Origin: SG8-30 sp963695155
GTDB taxonomy: Bacteria; Pseudomonadota; Gammaproteobacteria; Steroidobacterales; Steroidobacteraceae
Reading direction: 5' to 3'
DNA length: 64,000 nucleotides
Assembly (NCBI GenBank): GCA_963695155.1
Contig: CAVOGD010000003.1
Location: forward strand, 372,001 to 436,000
Shown: piece by piece, positions 29,234-36,954 of the stretch
Layout: every line of letters starts with the position of its first letter
Position numbering within the stretch: the stretch's first letter is position 1
Translations under genes and position numbers: made by a program
The notes under the pieces: generated by a model
Databases searched by the model: none
The model's input: only the letters and a program-made list of their open reading frames with translations
What the model was told of the DNA's origin: nothing

Positions 29234-29863
29234 TCAGCCGAAAGACCCGGGGGCGCCCTTTCCGGCCCGCAAGACGGTTGGCCGGTCCCCGACCAGATCC
29301 ACGATGGTCGTCGGTTCCAGTCCGCAGTTACCGCCGTCCAGGACCAGGTCCACGCTGTGGCCGATCCGCTCGTGAATCTCCGTCGCGTCGGTCATCGGGT
29401 GTGGGTCGCCGGGCAGGTGCAGGGTCGTGCTCATCAGCGCGCCATCCAGCTCGGCCAGCAGCATCTGCACCAGCGGATGATCCGGGATCCGGATTCCGAC
29501 CGTGCGGCGCTTCTCGTGCATGAGGCGCCGCGGCACCTCGCGGGTCGCCTCCAGCACAAACGTATAGGCTCCCGGCGTAAAGCTCTTCAGCGTGCGGTAC
29601 TGCCAGTTCGACACCCGGGCGTAGCGCGAGATCTCCGACAGGTCGCGACACACGACCGTGAAGAAGTGGTGTTTGTCGGTTTCGCGGATCCGCTGGATGC
29701 GCTCCATGCCGTCCTTGGAACCCAGCGCGCAGCCCAGCGCGTAGCAGGAGTCCGTCGGGTAGGCGATGACCCCATGATTCTGCAGGGTATCAACGGCCTT
29801 GCGCACATAACGCGCCTGCGGACTCGTAGGGTGAAGCGTGAGCAATTCGGCCAGAGGGGGCAT
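29234..29863 (-). CDS. yciO: YciO/YrdC/Sua5-family (TsaC-like) protein
   Basis: 209 residues. YrdC fold: GVIAYPTDSCYALGCALGSK, KHHFFTVVCRDLSEIS, PGAYTFVLEATREVPRR, TVGIRIPDHPLVQMLLAELD, STTLHLPGD, and a C-terminal LVLDGGNCGLEPTTIVDL. The length and the position upstream of the site-2 protease fit YciO rather than TsaC proper; the RNA-modification activity of YciO is weaker or unclear in the family. The intergenic stretch to yciB (29864-30053) is divergent and contains a perfect TATAAT on the minus strand at 29914-29909 that may serve this gene. Confidence 0.9.
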   Translation of the reverse strand: MPPLAELLTLHPTSPQARYVRKAVDTLQNHGVIAYPTDSCYALGCALGSKDGMERIQRIRETDKHHFFTVVCRDLSEISRYARVSNWQYRTLKSFTPGAYTFVLEATREVPRRLMHEKRRTVGIRIPDHPLVQMLLAELDGALMSTTLHLPGDPHPMTDATEIHERIGHSVDLVLDGGNCGLEPTTIVDLVGDRPTVLRAGKGAPGSFG

Positions 29864-30053
29864 CGACGCCGGATCCGTGGTTTTCGACGCACCGCTTGCG
29901 TCACGGGTATTATATTCGTTTACCCACTGCGACCTGGCCTCCGCCTGGGGCGGCGGGTTCGCTGCGCATAACGGTGGCTGGCCCGTACCGGCCCGGCGGG
30001 TCCAAGGGCCCGCACCCGGGACGGCCAGGACGCCCTCGAGGAATTAGCAACGC

Positions 30054-30611
30054 ATGCAACTGCTGATCGACTTTCTGCCGGTGGTGGCATTCTTCGTCGC
30101 CTACAAGCTGTCGGACATTTACGTCGCGACGGCCGTGCTGATCGCAGCCGTGATCCTGCAGTCCGCCGTGCAGTGGATACGCAAGGGCAAACTCAGCACG
30201 ATGCACCTCACGTCGGCGGCGCTGGTGCTCGTGTTCGGCGGCCTGACCCTGGCCATCCAGGACAAGGTCTTCATCATGTGGAAGCCGACCGTGGTCAACT
30301 GGTTGTTCGCCCTGGGCTTCCTGGCGAGCCACCACCGCGCCCTTGGCGGCCGGCCACTGGTCGAGCGACTGATGACGGCCGTCGGGACCGAGGTCGGCCT
30401 GACCGCGCGGCAATGGCGCCACCTGAACCTGATGTGGGTCGGTTACTTCACGGTGATGGGCATCACCAACCTGATCGTGTTCCGGAACTTCGACGAGTCG
30501 ACCTGGGTCGACTTCAAGTTGTTCGGCATGCTCGGCATGACGCTGCTGTTCATCGCCATTCAGGGAGTCTGGATCGCAGCCAGGACACGGACCGAGGACA
30601 CCGGCAAATGA
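30054..30611 (+). CDS. yciB: Inner-membrane septation protein A (YciB)
   Basis: 185 residues, about five transmembrane helices, with FLPVVAFFVAYKLSDIYVAT at the start, LTLAIQDKVFIMWKPTVVNW, and LNLMWVGYFTVMGITNLIVF. YciB interacts with the divisome and elongasome in E. coli and affects envelope integrity. First gene of a four-gene plus-strand unit yciB-yciI-bolA-PPIase; the stop overlaps the next start (ATGA). Confidence 0.95.
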   Translation: MQLLIDFLPVVAFFVAYKLSDIYVATAVLIAAVILQSAVQWIRKGKLSTMHLTSAALVLVFGGLTLAIQDKVFIMWKPTVVNWLFALGFLASHHRALGGRPLVERLMTAVGTEVGLTARQWRHLNLMWVGYFTVMGITNLIVFRNFDESTWVDFKLFGMLGMTLLFIAIQGVWIAARTRTEDTGK

Positions 30612-30910
30612 GCCTCTACGTCATCATCGGTCGCGACCGCCCCGATTCGCTCGACGCACGGCGCGCCGCGCGTCCCGAGCACCTCGCGCGAGTGCAGGAA
30701 CTCGTCGCGGCGGGCCGACTGATCGTCGCGGGGCCGTTGCCGCGGGTGGATGCGGACGAGCCGACCGCCGCCGGGTTCGTCGGCAGCCTGATCGTGGCCG
30801 AGTTTGCGACGCTGGATGAAGCACAGGAATGGGCCGGACAGGACCCGTACCTGACCCGCGGGGTATTCGCCAGCTGCGAGGTCCATCCATTCATCAGGGT
30901 GCTGCCATGA
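30608..30910 (+). CDS. yciI: YciI-like protein
   Basis: 100 residues of the YCII ferredoxin-like fold: MSLYVIIGRDRPDSLDARRA, RPEHLARVQELVAAGRLIVA, then ATLDEAQEWAGQDPYLTRGVF. The His-Asp pair of the family is present (RPEHL and GQDPY). Function is unknown in the family; the neighbourhood of yciB is conserved. Confidence 0.93.
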   Translation: MSLYVIIGRDRPDSLDARRAARPEHLARVQELVAAGRLIVAGPLPRVDADEPTAAGFVGSLIVAEFATLDEAQEWAGQDPYLTRGVFASCEVHPFIRVLP

Positions 30911-31179
30911 TGAATGACCGTGTGGACCGCATCCGGGGGCTGTTGCAAGTCGCCCTCGCGCCCACCCGGCTCGAGATTCGCGACGACAGCGCCGCCCATG
31001 CCGGGCACGCCGGCGCCAGCGGCGGTGCCGGTCATTACGCGATTGGCATAGAATCGGCCGCCTTTGCCGGGCTGCCGCCGCTGCGGCGACATCGGCTTGT
31101 GTACGAGGCGCTTTCCGGCATGATGCCCGCAGAGATCCATGCGCTGTCGATCGACGCGAAGGCGCCTGACGAGAACTGA
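30907..31179 (+). CDS. BolA family protein
   Basis: 90 residues. The class II KH-like fold carries RLEIRDDSAAHAGHAG in the beta-1/beta-2 hairpin, a conserved His region (GHYAIGI), and RHRLVYEALSGMM with IHALSIDAKAP. BolA proteins bind glutaredoxins and iron-sulfur clusters or act as transcription regulators. Its start overlaps the yciI stop (ATGA), so it is translationally coupled; a BolA gene after yciI is the usual arrangement. Confidence 0.92.
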   Translation: MMNDRVDRIRGLLQVALAPTRLEIRDDSAAHAGHAGASGGAGHYAIGIESAAFAGLPPLRRHRLVYEALSGMMPAEIHALSIDAKAPDEN

Positions 31180-31216
31180 CTGGATTTCGATCACGCTGAC
31201 CATTAACAAAGGACCC

Positions 31217-32050
31217 ATGATGAACAGACATACACTGCCCTTGACCGCCCTGGTGGCGGTCCTGGCGATTGCCGGCTGCGACAAGGGCGCCGCCGACCAG
31301 GATTCGACGGCGGCGCCTACCGGCCCGGTGGCAATCGTCAACGGCACCGAGATTTCGCGCGACGTCTGGGATCTCTTCCTGAAGACCAGGATGGCCGGGG
31401 CTGGCCATGAAGACGGCGAGATGACGGCCGAGCAGAAGCAACAGGCGCTCGACAACCTCATCCAGATGTATGCCGCTTCGCAGCAGGCTGAAAAAGACGG
31501 GCTTGATACCGGCGAAATGGGTGCGCGCATCGAGTTGATGAAGCGCAGCGCCCTGGCCGATCTGGCCGGCCAGAAGCATCTGGAGGGAAAGGAGCCGACC
31601 CAGGAGGAACTGAAGGCGGAGTACGACCGCCAGCTCGCGCAGATGCCAAAGACCGAGTACAGCGCGCGTCACATCCTGGTGGACACCGAGGAGAAGGCGC
31701 GTGAGCTGATCGCATCCCTGGACAAGGGCGGCAATTTCGAGAATCTGGCGGAGGAGAATTCCTCAGACAGTTCCGCCAACGATGGCGGCGATCTCGGCTG
31801 GTTTACGCCAGCGCGGATGGTGAAGCCGTTTGCCGATGCCGTACAGGCGCTTGAGAAAGGCACCTACACCAAGGAGCCGGTGCAGTCGCAGTTCGGCTGG
31901 CACGTCATCAAGCTCGAGGACACCCGGCCCGTGGCGGCCCCGCCGTTCGAGGCGGTCGAGACTCAGCTGAAGCAATTCGTGCAGCAGTCGAGGTTCCAGG
32001 CGTACCTGGATGAACTGACCGCAGCCGCGAAGGTAGAAAAGAAGCTATAA
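31217..32050 (+). CDS. Lipoprotein peptidyl-prolyl cis-trans isomerase (parvulin, PpiC/PrsA/SurA type)
   Basis: 277 residues. A lipoprotein signal peptide ends in the lipobox LAIAGC, so Cys is the lipid anchor. Residues 35-135 are a helical chaperone-like domain (VAIVNGTEISRDVWDLF). Residues 145-235 are a parvulin domain: SARHILVDTEEKARELIA, then NFENLAEENSSDSSANDGGD, LGWFTPARMVKPFADAV and SQFGWHVIKLED. Translation begins at ATG 31217 or 31220 after AAAGGA. Followed by a strong terminator, closing the yciB operon. Confidence 0.92.
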   Translation: MMNRHTLPLTALVAVLAIAGCDKGAADQDSTAAPTGPVAIVNGTEISRDVWDLFLKTRMAGAGHEDGEMTAEQKQQALDNLIQMYAASQQAEKDGLDTGEMGARIELMKRSALADLAGQKHLEGKEPTQEELKAEYDRQLAQMPKTEYSARHILVDTEEKARELIASLDKGGNFENLAEENSSDSSANDGGDLGWFTPARMVKPFADAVQALEKGTYTKEPVQSQFGWHVIKLEDTRPVAAPPFEAVETQLKQFVQQSRFQAYLDELTAAAKVEKKL

Positions 32051-32083
32051 GATCGGGCCCGCGTCGCGGGCCTGGTCAAGAAA

Positions 32084-32119
32084 AAAGACCGGCTGGCGCA
32101 ATGCCAGCCGGTCTTTCTA
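32084..32119. terminator. Bidirectional Rho-independent terminator after the PPIase gene
   Basis: A 14-bp perfect stem, AAAGACCGGCTGGC (32084-32097) with GCCAGCCGGTCTTT (32103-32116), has a 5-nt loop. A-run (32080-32086) and T-rich flanks allow it to work in both directions: for the PPIase operon on the plus strand and for the repeat protein (stop at 32173) on the minus strand. Confidence 0.93.
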
Positions 32120-32172
32120 TTCAGGGAGTATCTAGGCTAGCTCTGAGCTAGCGCGCTGTGCCGCGGAGAGTA

Positions 32173-33934
32173 TCAGCCCTCGTTGTCCGAGAAACCAGTA
32201 CCTACGGAGGCATCAACGCCGGTGCCGACCGAGGCCTCAACGCGGCCAGTGCCCACCGAGGCATCAACGCCGGTGCCGACCGAGGCCTCAACGCGGCCAG
32301 TGCCCACCGAGGCATCAATGCCGGTGCCGACCGAGGCCTCAACGCGGCCAGTGCCCACCGAGGCATCAACGCCGGTGCCGACCGAGGCGTCAACGCGGCC
32401 AGTGCCCACCGAGGCATCAACGGCCGGTGCCGACCGAGGCCTCAACGCGGCCAGTGCCCACCGAGGCATCAACGCCGGTGCCGACCGAGGCCTCAACGCG
32501 GCCAGTGCCCACCGAGGCATCAACGCCGGTGCCGACCGAGGCCTCAACGCGGCCTGTGCCCACCGAGGCATCAACGCCGGTGCCGACCGAGGCCTCAACG
32601 CGGCCAGTGCCCACCGAGGCATCAACGCCGGTGCCGACCGAGGCCTCAACGCGGCCAGTGCCCACCGAGGCATCAACGCCGGTGCCGACCGAGGCCTCAA
32701 CGCGGCCAGTGCCCACCGAGGCATCAACGCCGGTGCCGACCGAGGCCTCAACGCGGCCAGTGCCCACCGAGGCATCAACGCCGGTGCCAACCGAGGCCTC
32801 AACGCGGCCAGTGCCCACCGAGGCATCAATGCCGGTGCCGACCGAGGCCTCAACGCGGCCAGTGCCCACCGAGGCATCAACGCCGGTGCCGACCGAGGCC
32901 TCAACGCGGCCAGTGCCCACCGAGGCATCAACGCCGGTGCCGACCGAGGCCTCAACGCGGCCAGTGCCCACCGAGGCATCAATGCCGGTGCCGACCGAGG
33001 CCTCAACGCGGCCAGTGCCCACCGAGGCATCAACGCCGGTGCCGACCGAGGCCTCAACGCGGCCAGTGCCCACCGAGGCATCAACGCCGGTGCCGACCGA
33101 GGCCTCAACGCGGCCAGTGCCCACCGAGGCATCAACGCCGGTGCCGACCGAGGCCTCAACGCGGCCAGTGCCCACCGAGGCATCAATGCCGGTGCCGACC
33201 GAGGCCTCAACGCGGCCAGTGCCCACCGAGGCATCAATGCCGGTGCCGACCGAGGCCTCAACGCGGCCTGTGCCCACCGAGGCATCAATGCCGGTGCCGA
33301 CCGAGGCATCCAACTGACCACCATTGTTGATCGTGTCGACGTTCTGCTGCCACGTCGCCAGGACCAAACCGCCAATCGACGGCTGCGTCCCGATAATCTC
33401 AACAACTTGACCCTTCGCCGGCTGCTCAAATGCAATATCGGACAGTAGACCGCCGAGAGCTACCTTCTGGGATCCAATTGCAAATTGATCACTTGCGGGA
33501 GAGAGCCCTCCTGCTTGACCACGGAGATAGACATATGACGCGCCAGGAACGTATTGGTTGGATAGCACGGCCCCTGCTGATACGAAATAGCCGTGCTCAG
33601 TCAAATCACCAAATAAGGCAATGCTGTCTCCAGCCTTGGCAGCTCGTAGTACGGCCTGAGCACGCGGGGTACCAATTATTCTGAACTTATTGCCAAGGAC
33701 GAAGAGTTCAGACTCGTCTACAGAGGCAAGATCAACACGACCAACGACCAACAGAGAACCGTTCGCCGCAATCCGAATACGCGTGATGTCTCGCGGAGAG
33801 ATCACACCGGACAGCCTCGATTCAACGCCAACGAGTGCCGGAGCACGGGCCGCTAGTGCGCTATGAGACGGCGCGGACACTAACACCGCCGCGATCGCCG
33901 CACGCAAGACGACATTCCCATTGATGTTCATCAT
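32173..33934 (-). CDS. Secreted protein with about 21 tandem 17-residue repeats; frame broken by one extra base
   Basis: 586 residues after correction. Residues 1-29 are a signal peptide (AAIAAVLVSAPSHSALA). Residues 30-207 form a beta-rich domain that I do not recognise with confidence (SLLVVGRVDLASVDESELFV, then YVYLRGQAGGLSPASDQFAI, VEIIGTQP); it is OB-like in pattern and might relate to DUF5666. From residue 208 to near the end the sequence is DASVGTGRV-EASVGTGV repeated, ending in FSDNEG. DNA variants between copies are synonymous or V/I and E/D, so the reading frame on this strand is under selection. An extra G near 32421 breaks the frame; the C-terminal repeats continue in the next frame to 32173. 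The start at ATG 33934 has GGGAG at 6-nt spacing. Upstream part A+T-richer than the host genes. Function unknown. Confidence 0.8.
32194..33310 (-). repeat. 51-bp tandem repeat, about 21 units plus ends, inside the secreted-protein gene
   Basis: Period 51 bp, made of a 27-bp sub-unit (DASVGTGRV) and a 24-bp sub-unit (EASVGTGV or EASVGTGI) that are themselves related, so the array began as a shorter duplication. Copies differ by only a few bases: I/V swaps, two silent changes at the ACT/ACA threonine codon (near 32551 and 33268), one silent GTC/GTT (near 32789), an E-to-D change near 32385 and the frameshifting extra base near 32421. High identity implies recent expansion or homogenisation. Because the period is a multiple of three, all six frames stay open through most of the array. 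Confidence 0.97.
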
Positions 33935-34009
33935 CACCGACTCCCGTTCGCCCAGTGCTACTCGTACGAACCCGCACTAATCAAGCCAATAATCAAAACA
34001 AACAACAGA

Positions 34010-34894
34010 CTATTCGTTCAGATCTACGATGCTCTGCGCGACGATTTGAGCAACCGACCGCTTGTCTTCCGGTTCGTCTCGGTAGAAGTAGATCCCAACA
34101 CCGACTTTCAGCCGCTCTTCCGTCTCGTCCTCTTTCGACTCCTGGTACTTCGTAGACTTGAAGTCAATCTCAGCTATGACTGTCTCCAAGTAATCACGCA
34201 TTTCTTTTTGGAACGCCGCATAGTCGCTCTGCCGCACTCCCAAATCTGGATAGACCAATCGTTCGAATCTCCGGCCCGCCGTGTCCTGCAATGACAAGTT
34301 GTAGTCAACGGTTTCGATATACCTACGAACCGCCTGGGTGAAGATCTGCATCATCTCCGGCGTCATTTCAGTCGGAATGTACGTTCGCTTCAGTACTCGG
34401 ACGACACTCCCGCCTTCTAGCAACTGCGCGGCACCAACCCGGAGCAATTCGTTCAACATCTCGCGAACCGATACATCGCCGCAGTGTTGCCGAACCAAAG
34501 TCGCGAACGTCCCCCCAGGGTCATCACCTTCAATCAAGAGGTCGCGAGGAAACCCGTAGGGCCCGACGAACTTCGCCTCGCTATGCCATCCCTCCAAGAG
34601 CCGCGCTGCCTTTGTCGTATTGGTTTCGCGCGCTCGGCGACGGAGGCCTTCATCCCTGACGATCGTCGAAACTTCCCGCCGTGTTAGCCCAGCGCTAATC
34701 GCGACTCTGGCTGCGGACACACGCCTTCCAGAGGCAGCGAGTTCTCGTGCACCAACAGAGACAAAAACTTCTTTAATTACCTCCGTAAACTCTCTGAAAG
34801 TAATGTCATTTCTCAGGAGGATCCGAACCAGCGGCGTCATCACCGACCGGAATGCTGACAGCAACTCCCGTTTAACATCATAAGTGCTTGGCAT
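34010..34894 (-). CDS. DUF6502-type protein A with helix-turn-helix
   Basis: 294 residues; function unknown. Paralog of the proteins at 35059-35847 and 36082-36954. The N-terminal PLVRILLRNDITFREFTEVI aligns with PLARILLRQGITAHQFSRWA of paralog C. Residues 58-80 look like a helix-turn-helix (RVSAARVAISAGLTRREVST). The middle has FATLVRQHCGDVSVREMLNE and the C-terminal half TAGRRFERLVYPDLGV. This matches what I know of DUF6502 family proteins; the family name is from memory. The acidic stretch ESKEDETEER precedes the last strands. Codon use and base composition are A+T-richer than the flanking genes. It precedes the repeat-protein gene by 75 bp on the same strand. A DNA-binding regulator role is inferred. 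Confidence 0.75.
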   Translation of the reverse strand: MPSTYDVKRELLSAFRSVMTPLVRILLRNDITFREFTEVIKEVFVSVGARELAASGRRVSAARVAISAGLTRREVSTIVRDEGLRRRARETNTTKAARLLEGWHSEAKFVGPYGFPRDLLIEGDDPGGTFATLVRQHCGDVSVREMLNELLRVGAAQLLEGGSVVRVLKRTYIPTEMTPEMMQIFTQAVRRYIETVDYNLSLQDTAGRRFERLVYPDLGVRQSDYAAFQKEMRDYLETVIAEIDFKSTKYQESKEDETEERLKVGVGIYFYRDEPEDKRSVAQIVAQSIVDLNE

Positions 34895-35058
34895 GACTTA
34901 ATCTAGGCTGTTTCGACAATAAGTCGAAGCCTACCCGAGGACCGGTAATGTCACTGTTCTTTTTTCGCAGCCCTACGGAGCTTGGGGCTTAGGGACCTAT
35001 CTACATTAATTAAGTTCTTACGCTAACTTAAGTCTTTAACGTATTGTTTTATATATTT
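34895..35058. other. A+T-rich intergenic region
   Basis: A 164-bp gap between DUF6502 genes A and B with runs such as TTTTATATATTTTTATG near 35047-35063 and TTAATTAAG near 35009, far richer in A+T than the rest of the window. It holds the palindrome at 34912-34928 and presumably the promoter for gene A; no convincing -35/-10 pair was chosen. Confidence 0.6.
34912..34928. promoter_or_regulatory. Perfect palindrome upstream of DUF6502 gene A, candidate operator
   Basis: TTCGAC-AATAA-GTCGAA, a 6-bp perfect inverted repeat with a 5-nt spacer, starts 18 bp upstream of the start codon at 34894. It lies in the A+T-rich leader. A half-site TTCGAC recurs near 35919 in the leader between paralogs B and C. 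A binding site for one of the helix-turn-helix paralogs is a natural guess. Confidence 0.5.
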
Positions 35059-35847
35059 TTATGTCTGTACGGCACCTTTGGGGACGCGCCGTATCTTCTC
35101 CGGCATCTCGCTACGTCCCGGGGACCGTACGAAGACGTACGCACCTGCCCCCACGAGCAGGGTCTCGGTCAACTTCGAATCCTCCGTCCGGTGCCTAACC
35201 AACCACTCGTCAACGCTATCAACAAAATTCTGCCCCCTCGTTTCCACTAACTTCTCAAAGACGGGGACCAAATTAGCTGGGATTTGCGAATAACACGCCC
35301 GCTCAAATCTGCCCGATGCGTTGCCAGTCTTTGTCCGGAGATTGAATTCAACGGAACCCAGAAACCCAAGCAGATGAAGCAACACAACTTCTGAGGCGAT
35401 TCGCCCCCCGTTCGTACCGCTGCATGCAAGAACGGATTCAGTGACAAGAGTGCAAGCGTCGCCCGAGTGGGCGTTAATGACTCCCAGGCTAACAAGATAT
35501 TCGAACAACCGGTCTGAATCAGATCCTGGCGCAGCCTTTCGAACAAGTTGATCGAATGAGCAGTCAGCTCCGCGTCTGTCGAGCCGCTTTGGCTCCCCGT
35601 GTTCATCGACAAAGACCGGATCGTGCCGCCATAGAAAGACAATATCGGTACACGCTAGGTGATCTCCAATGGAACTGCCCAAGCTCGGCGTAGCTAGACC
35701 TTCTTGAAGCCCTTCGGTCGCACCGCTCATTAGGCAGAGAATCTCAGCAGACGAGAACCCGCATCCGGCGAGAATACTGGCAAAGGTCCGTGTCAATTGC
35801 TTTGCATGGTCCGTGAGCCCAGAACCCAAAACAGCGTAATTTTCCAT
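35059..35847 (-). CDS. DUF6502-type protein B, divergent
   Basis: 262 residues; function unknown. The C-terminal half matches paralog C: SGRFERACYSQIPANLVPVF and VETRGQNFVDSVDEWL against RRFEDASISIEIDPRYIPLM and LDTRGAAFLDDIEGWL. The middle GEPKRLDRRGADCSFDQLVR matches GRPRSLPFDGPSPSFVELVR. The N-terminal region is shorter and I see no clear helix-turn-helix there (FSSAEILCLMSGATEGLQEG is a weak remnant). So it may have lost DNA binding and act as a partner or modulator. A+T-rich like gene A. Confidence 0.68.
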   Translation of the reverse strand: MENYAVLGSGLTDHAKQLTRTFASILAGCGFSSAEILCLMSGATEGLQEGLATPSLGSSIGDHLACTDIVFLWRHDPVFVDEHGEPKRLDRRGADCSFDQLVRKAAPGSDSDRLFEYLVSLGVINAHSGDACTLVTESVLACSGTNGGRIASEVVLLHLLGFLGSVEFNLRTKTGNASGRFERACYSQIPANLVPVFEKLVETRGQNFVDSVDEWLVRHRTEDSKLTETLLVGAGAYVFVRSPGRSEMPEKIRRVPKGAVQT

Positions 35848-36081
35848 GGCATCACACTTGAGTTATCCCACTTGCAGATGAAGAATCTCACCACAATTCC
35901 AGCATCGGCATTCGACAAAAGTACGTATTTGAATAGAAATCCTACGCCACGGGGTCAAGAACATGACGCCCGAGTACACTATGCTATGGTCTTTCCACGC
36001 TCGGCTATCCGGGCCTCAGGCTGATTGTTGCACTTCGTTAGGACCGGGTGAAGCGGATCACCGTCTTGGTATTGACTTCAC
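35848..36081. other. Divergent intergenic region between DUF6502 genes B and C
   Basis: 234 bp separating two divergent start codons. It contains a TTCGAC half-site near 35919 but no palindrome as clean as that at 34912, and no confident promoter pair. Base composition changes across it from A+T-rich on the left to host-like on the right. Confidence 0.5.
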
Positions 36082-36954
36082 GTGGCAAGCCCTCACTACG
36101 ACTCAGATATCTTGCAGCTCCTACGTCCCCTAGCGCGGATTCTCCTGCGCCAGGGCATCACTGCCCATCAGTTTTCGCGCTGGGCAGGGGCGGCGTTCGT
36201 TGAAGCCGCCGCCGACCTGCTGGCTGAGCAGGGCAATCAGGCCAGCTACTCGAGGATCTCGACCCTGACCGGTCTGCACCGCCACACCGTGCGCGACCTG
36301 CAGGCAAGTGTCCTGAAGGGCGAGCCGGGGCCTGCGGGTGAGAAGGAGTATCAGCGCAATCGCCTGGCGCGCGTGCTCACGGGCTGGTTCGAAGATCCCG
36401 CCTTCACGGACCAGAACGGCCGGCCACGGTCGCTGCCTTTCGATGGGCCGTCGCCATCGTTCGTCGAGTTGGTCCGGGCCTACAGCGGTGACATTTACCC
36501 GAAGATCATTCTCGATGAACTGGCTCGTGTCGGCGCCGCGAGCGTTGCCCCGGACGGGCGGGTCGGGGCCGTGTCGCGCCGTTACACGTCCGGCGGTGCG
36601 GACCCCGCGGCGGTAGGCCACGCCGCGGTCGTCGCAGCCGATGTCCTGGACACGCTCGAGCACAACATGACCGCTTCATCAACGGAGCGTCGCTTCGAGG
36701 ATGCGTCCATTTCCATCGAGATTGACCCGCGGTACATCCCCCTCATGCGCCGCATGCTCGATACCCGCGGCGCTGCTTTCCTGGATGACATCGAGGGTTG
36801 GCTGAGCGAGAGAGAGCGTGCCCAGCCTGAGCAGCCGGATTCGCAACCGGCGGTACGCGCCGGGGTCCGGGTCGTGATGGTCGTCGAACCTGCCGGACCC
36901 GCCGCCGCCGGCGAAGCGGCAGGTCGTGATGACACGGACCGCTCAGGCGGATGA
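36082..36954 (+). CDS. DUF6502-type protein C with helix-turn-helix
   Basis: 290 residues starting at GTG; function unknown. Conserved family blocks: LQLLRPLARILLRQGITAHQ, a helix-turn-helix at residues 54-74 (ASYSRISTLTGLHRHTVRDL), NRLARVLTGWFEDPAFTDQN, FVELVRAYSGDIYPKIILDE, and RRFEDASISIEIDPRYIPLM followed by TRGAAFLDDIEGWLSERER. The C-terminal tail is Ala/Pro-rich. Base composition is host-like, unlike paralogs A and B, so this may be the resident copy. The end overlaps the convergent ligA stop by 12 bp. Confidence 0.78.
   Translation: MASPHYDSDILQLLRPLARILLRQGITAHQFSRWAGAAFVEAAADLLAEQGNQASYSRISTLTGLHRHTVRDLQASVLKGEPGPAGEKEYQRNRLARVLTGWFEDPAFTDQNGRPRSLPFDGPSPSFVELVRAYSGDIYPKIILDELARVGAASVAPDGRVGAVSRRYTSGGADPAAVGHAAVVAADVLDTLEHNMTASSTERRFEDASISIEIDPRYIPLMRRMLDTRGAAFLDDIEGWLSERERAQPEQPDSQPAVRAGVRVVMVVEPAGPAAAGEAAGRDDTDRSGG

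Noticed and set aside
32160..33330. Possible CRISPR array or plus-strand repeat protein in the tandem repeat
   Set aside because: Units are contiguous with no variable spacers, period 51 bp. Plus-strand frames are also open because the period is a multiple of three, but only the minus strand has a start, signal peptide, ribosome site and synonymous-type variation.
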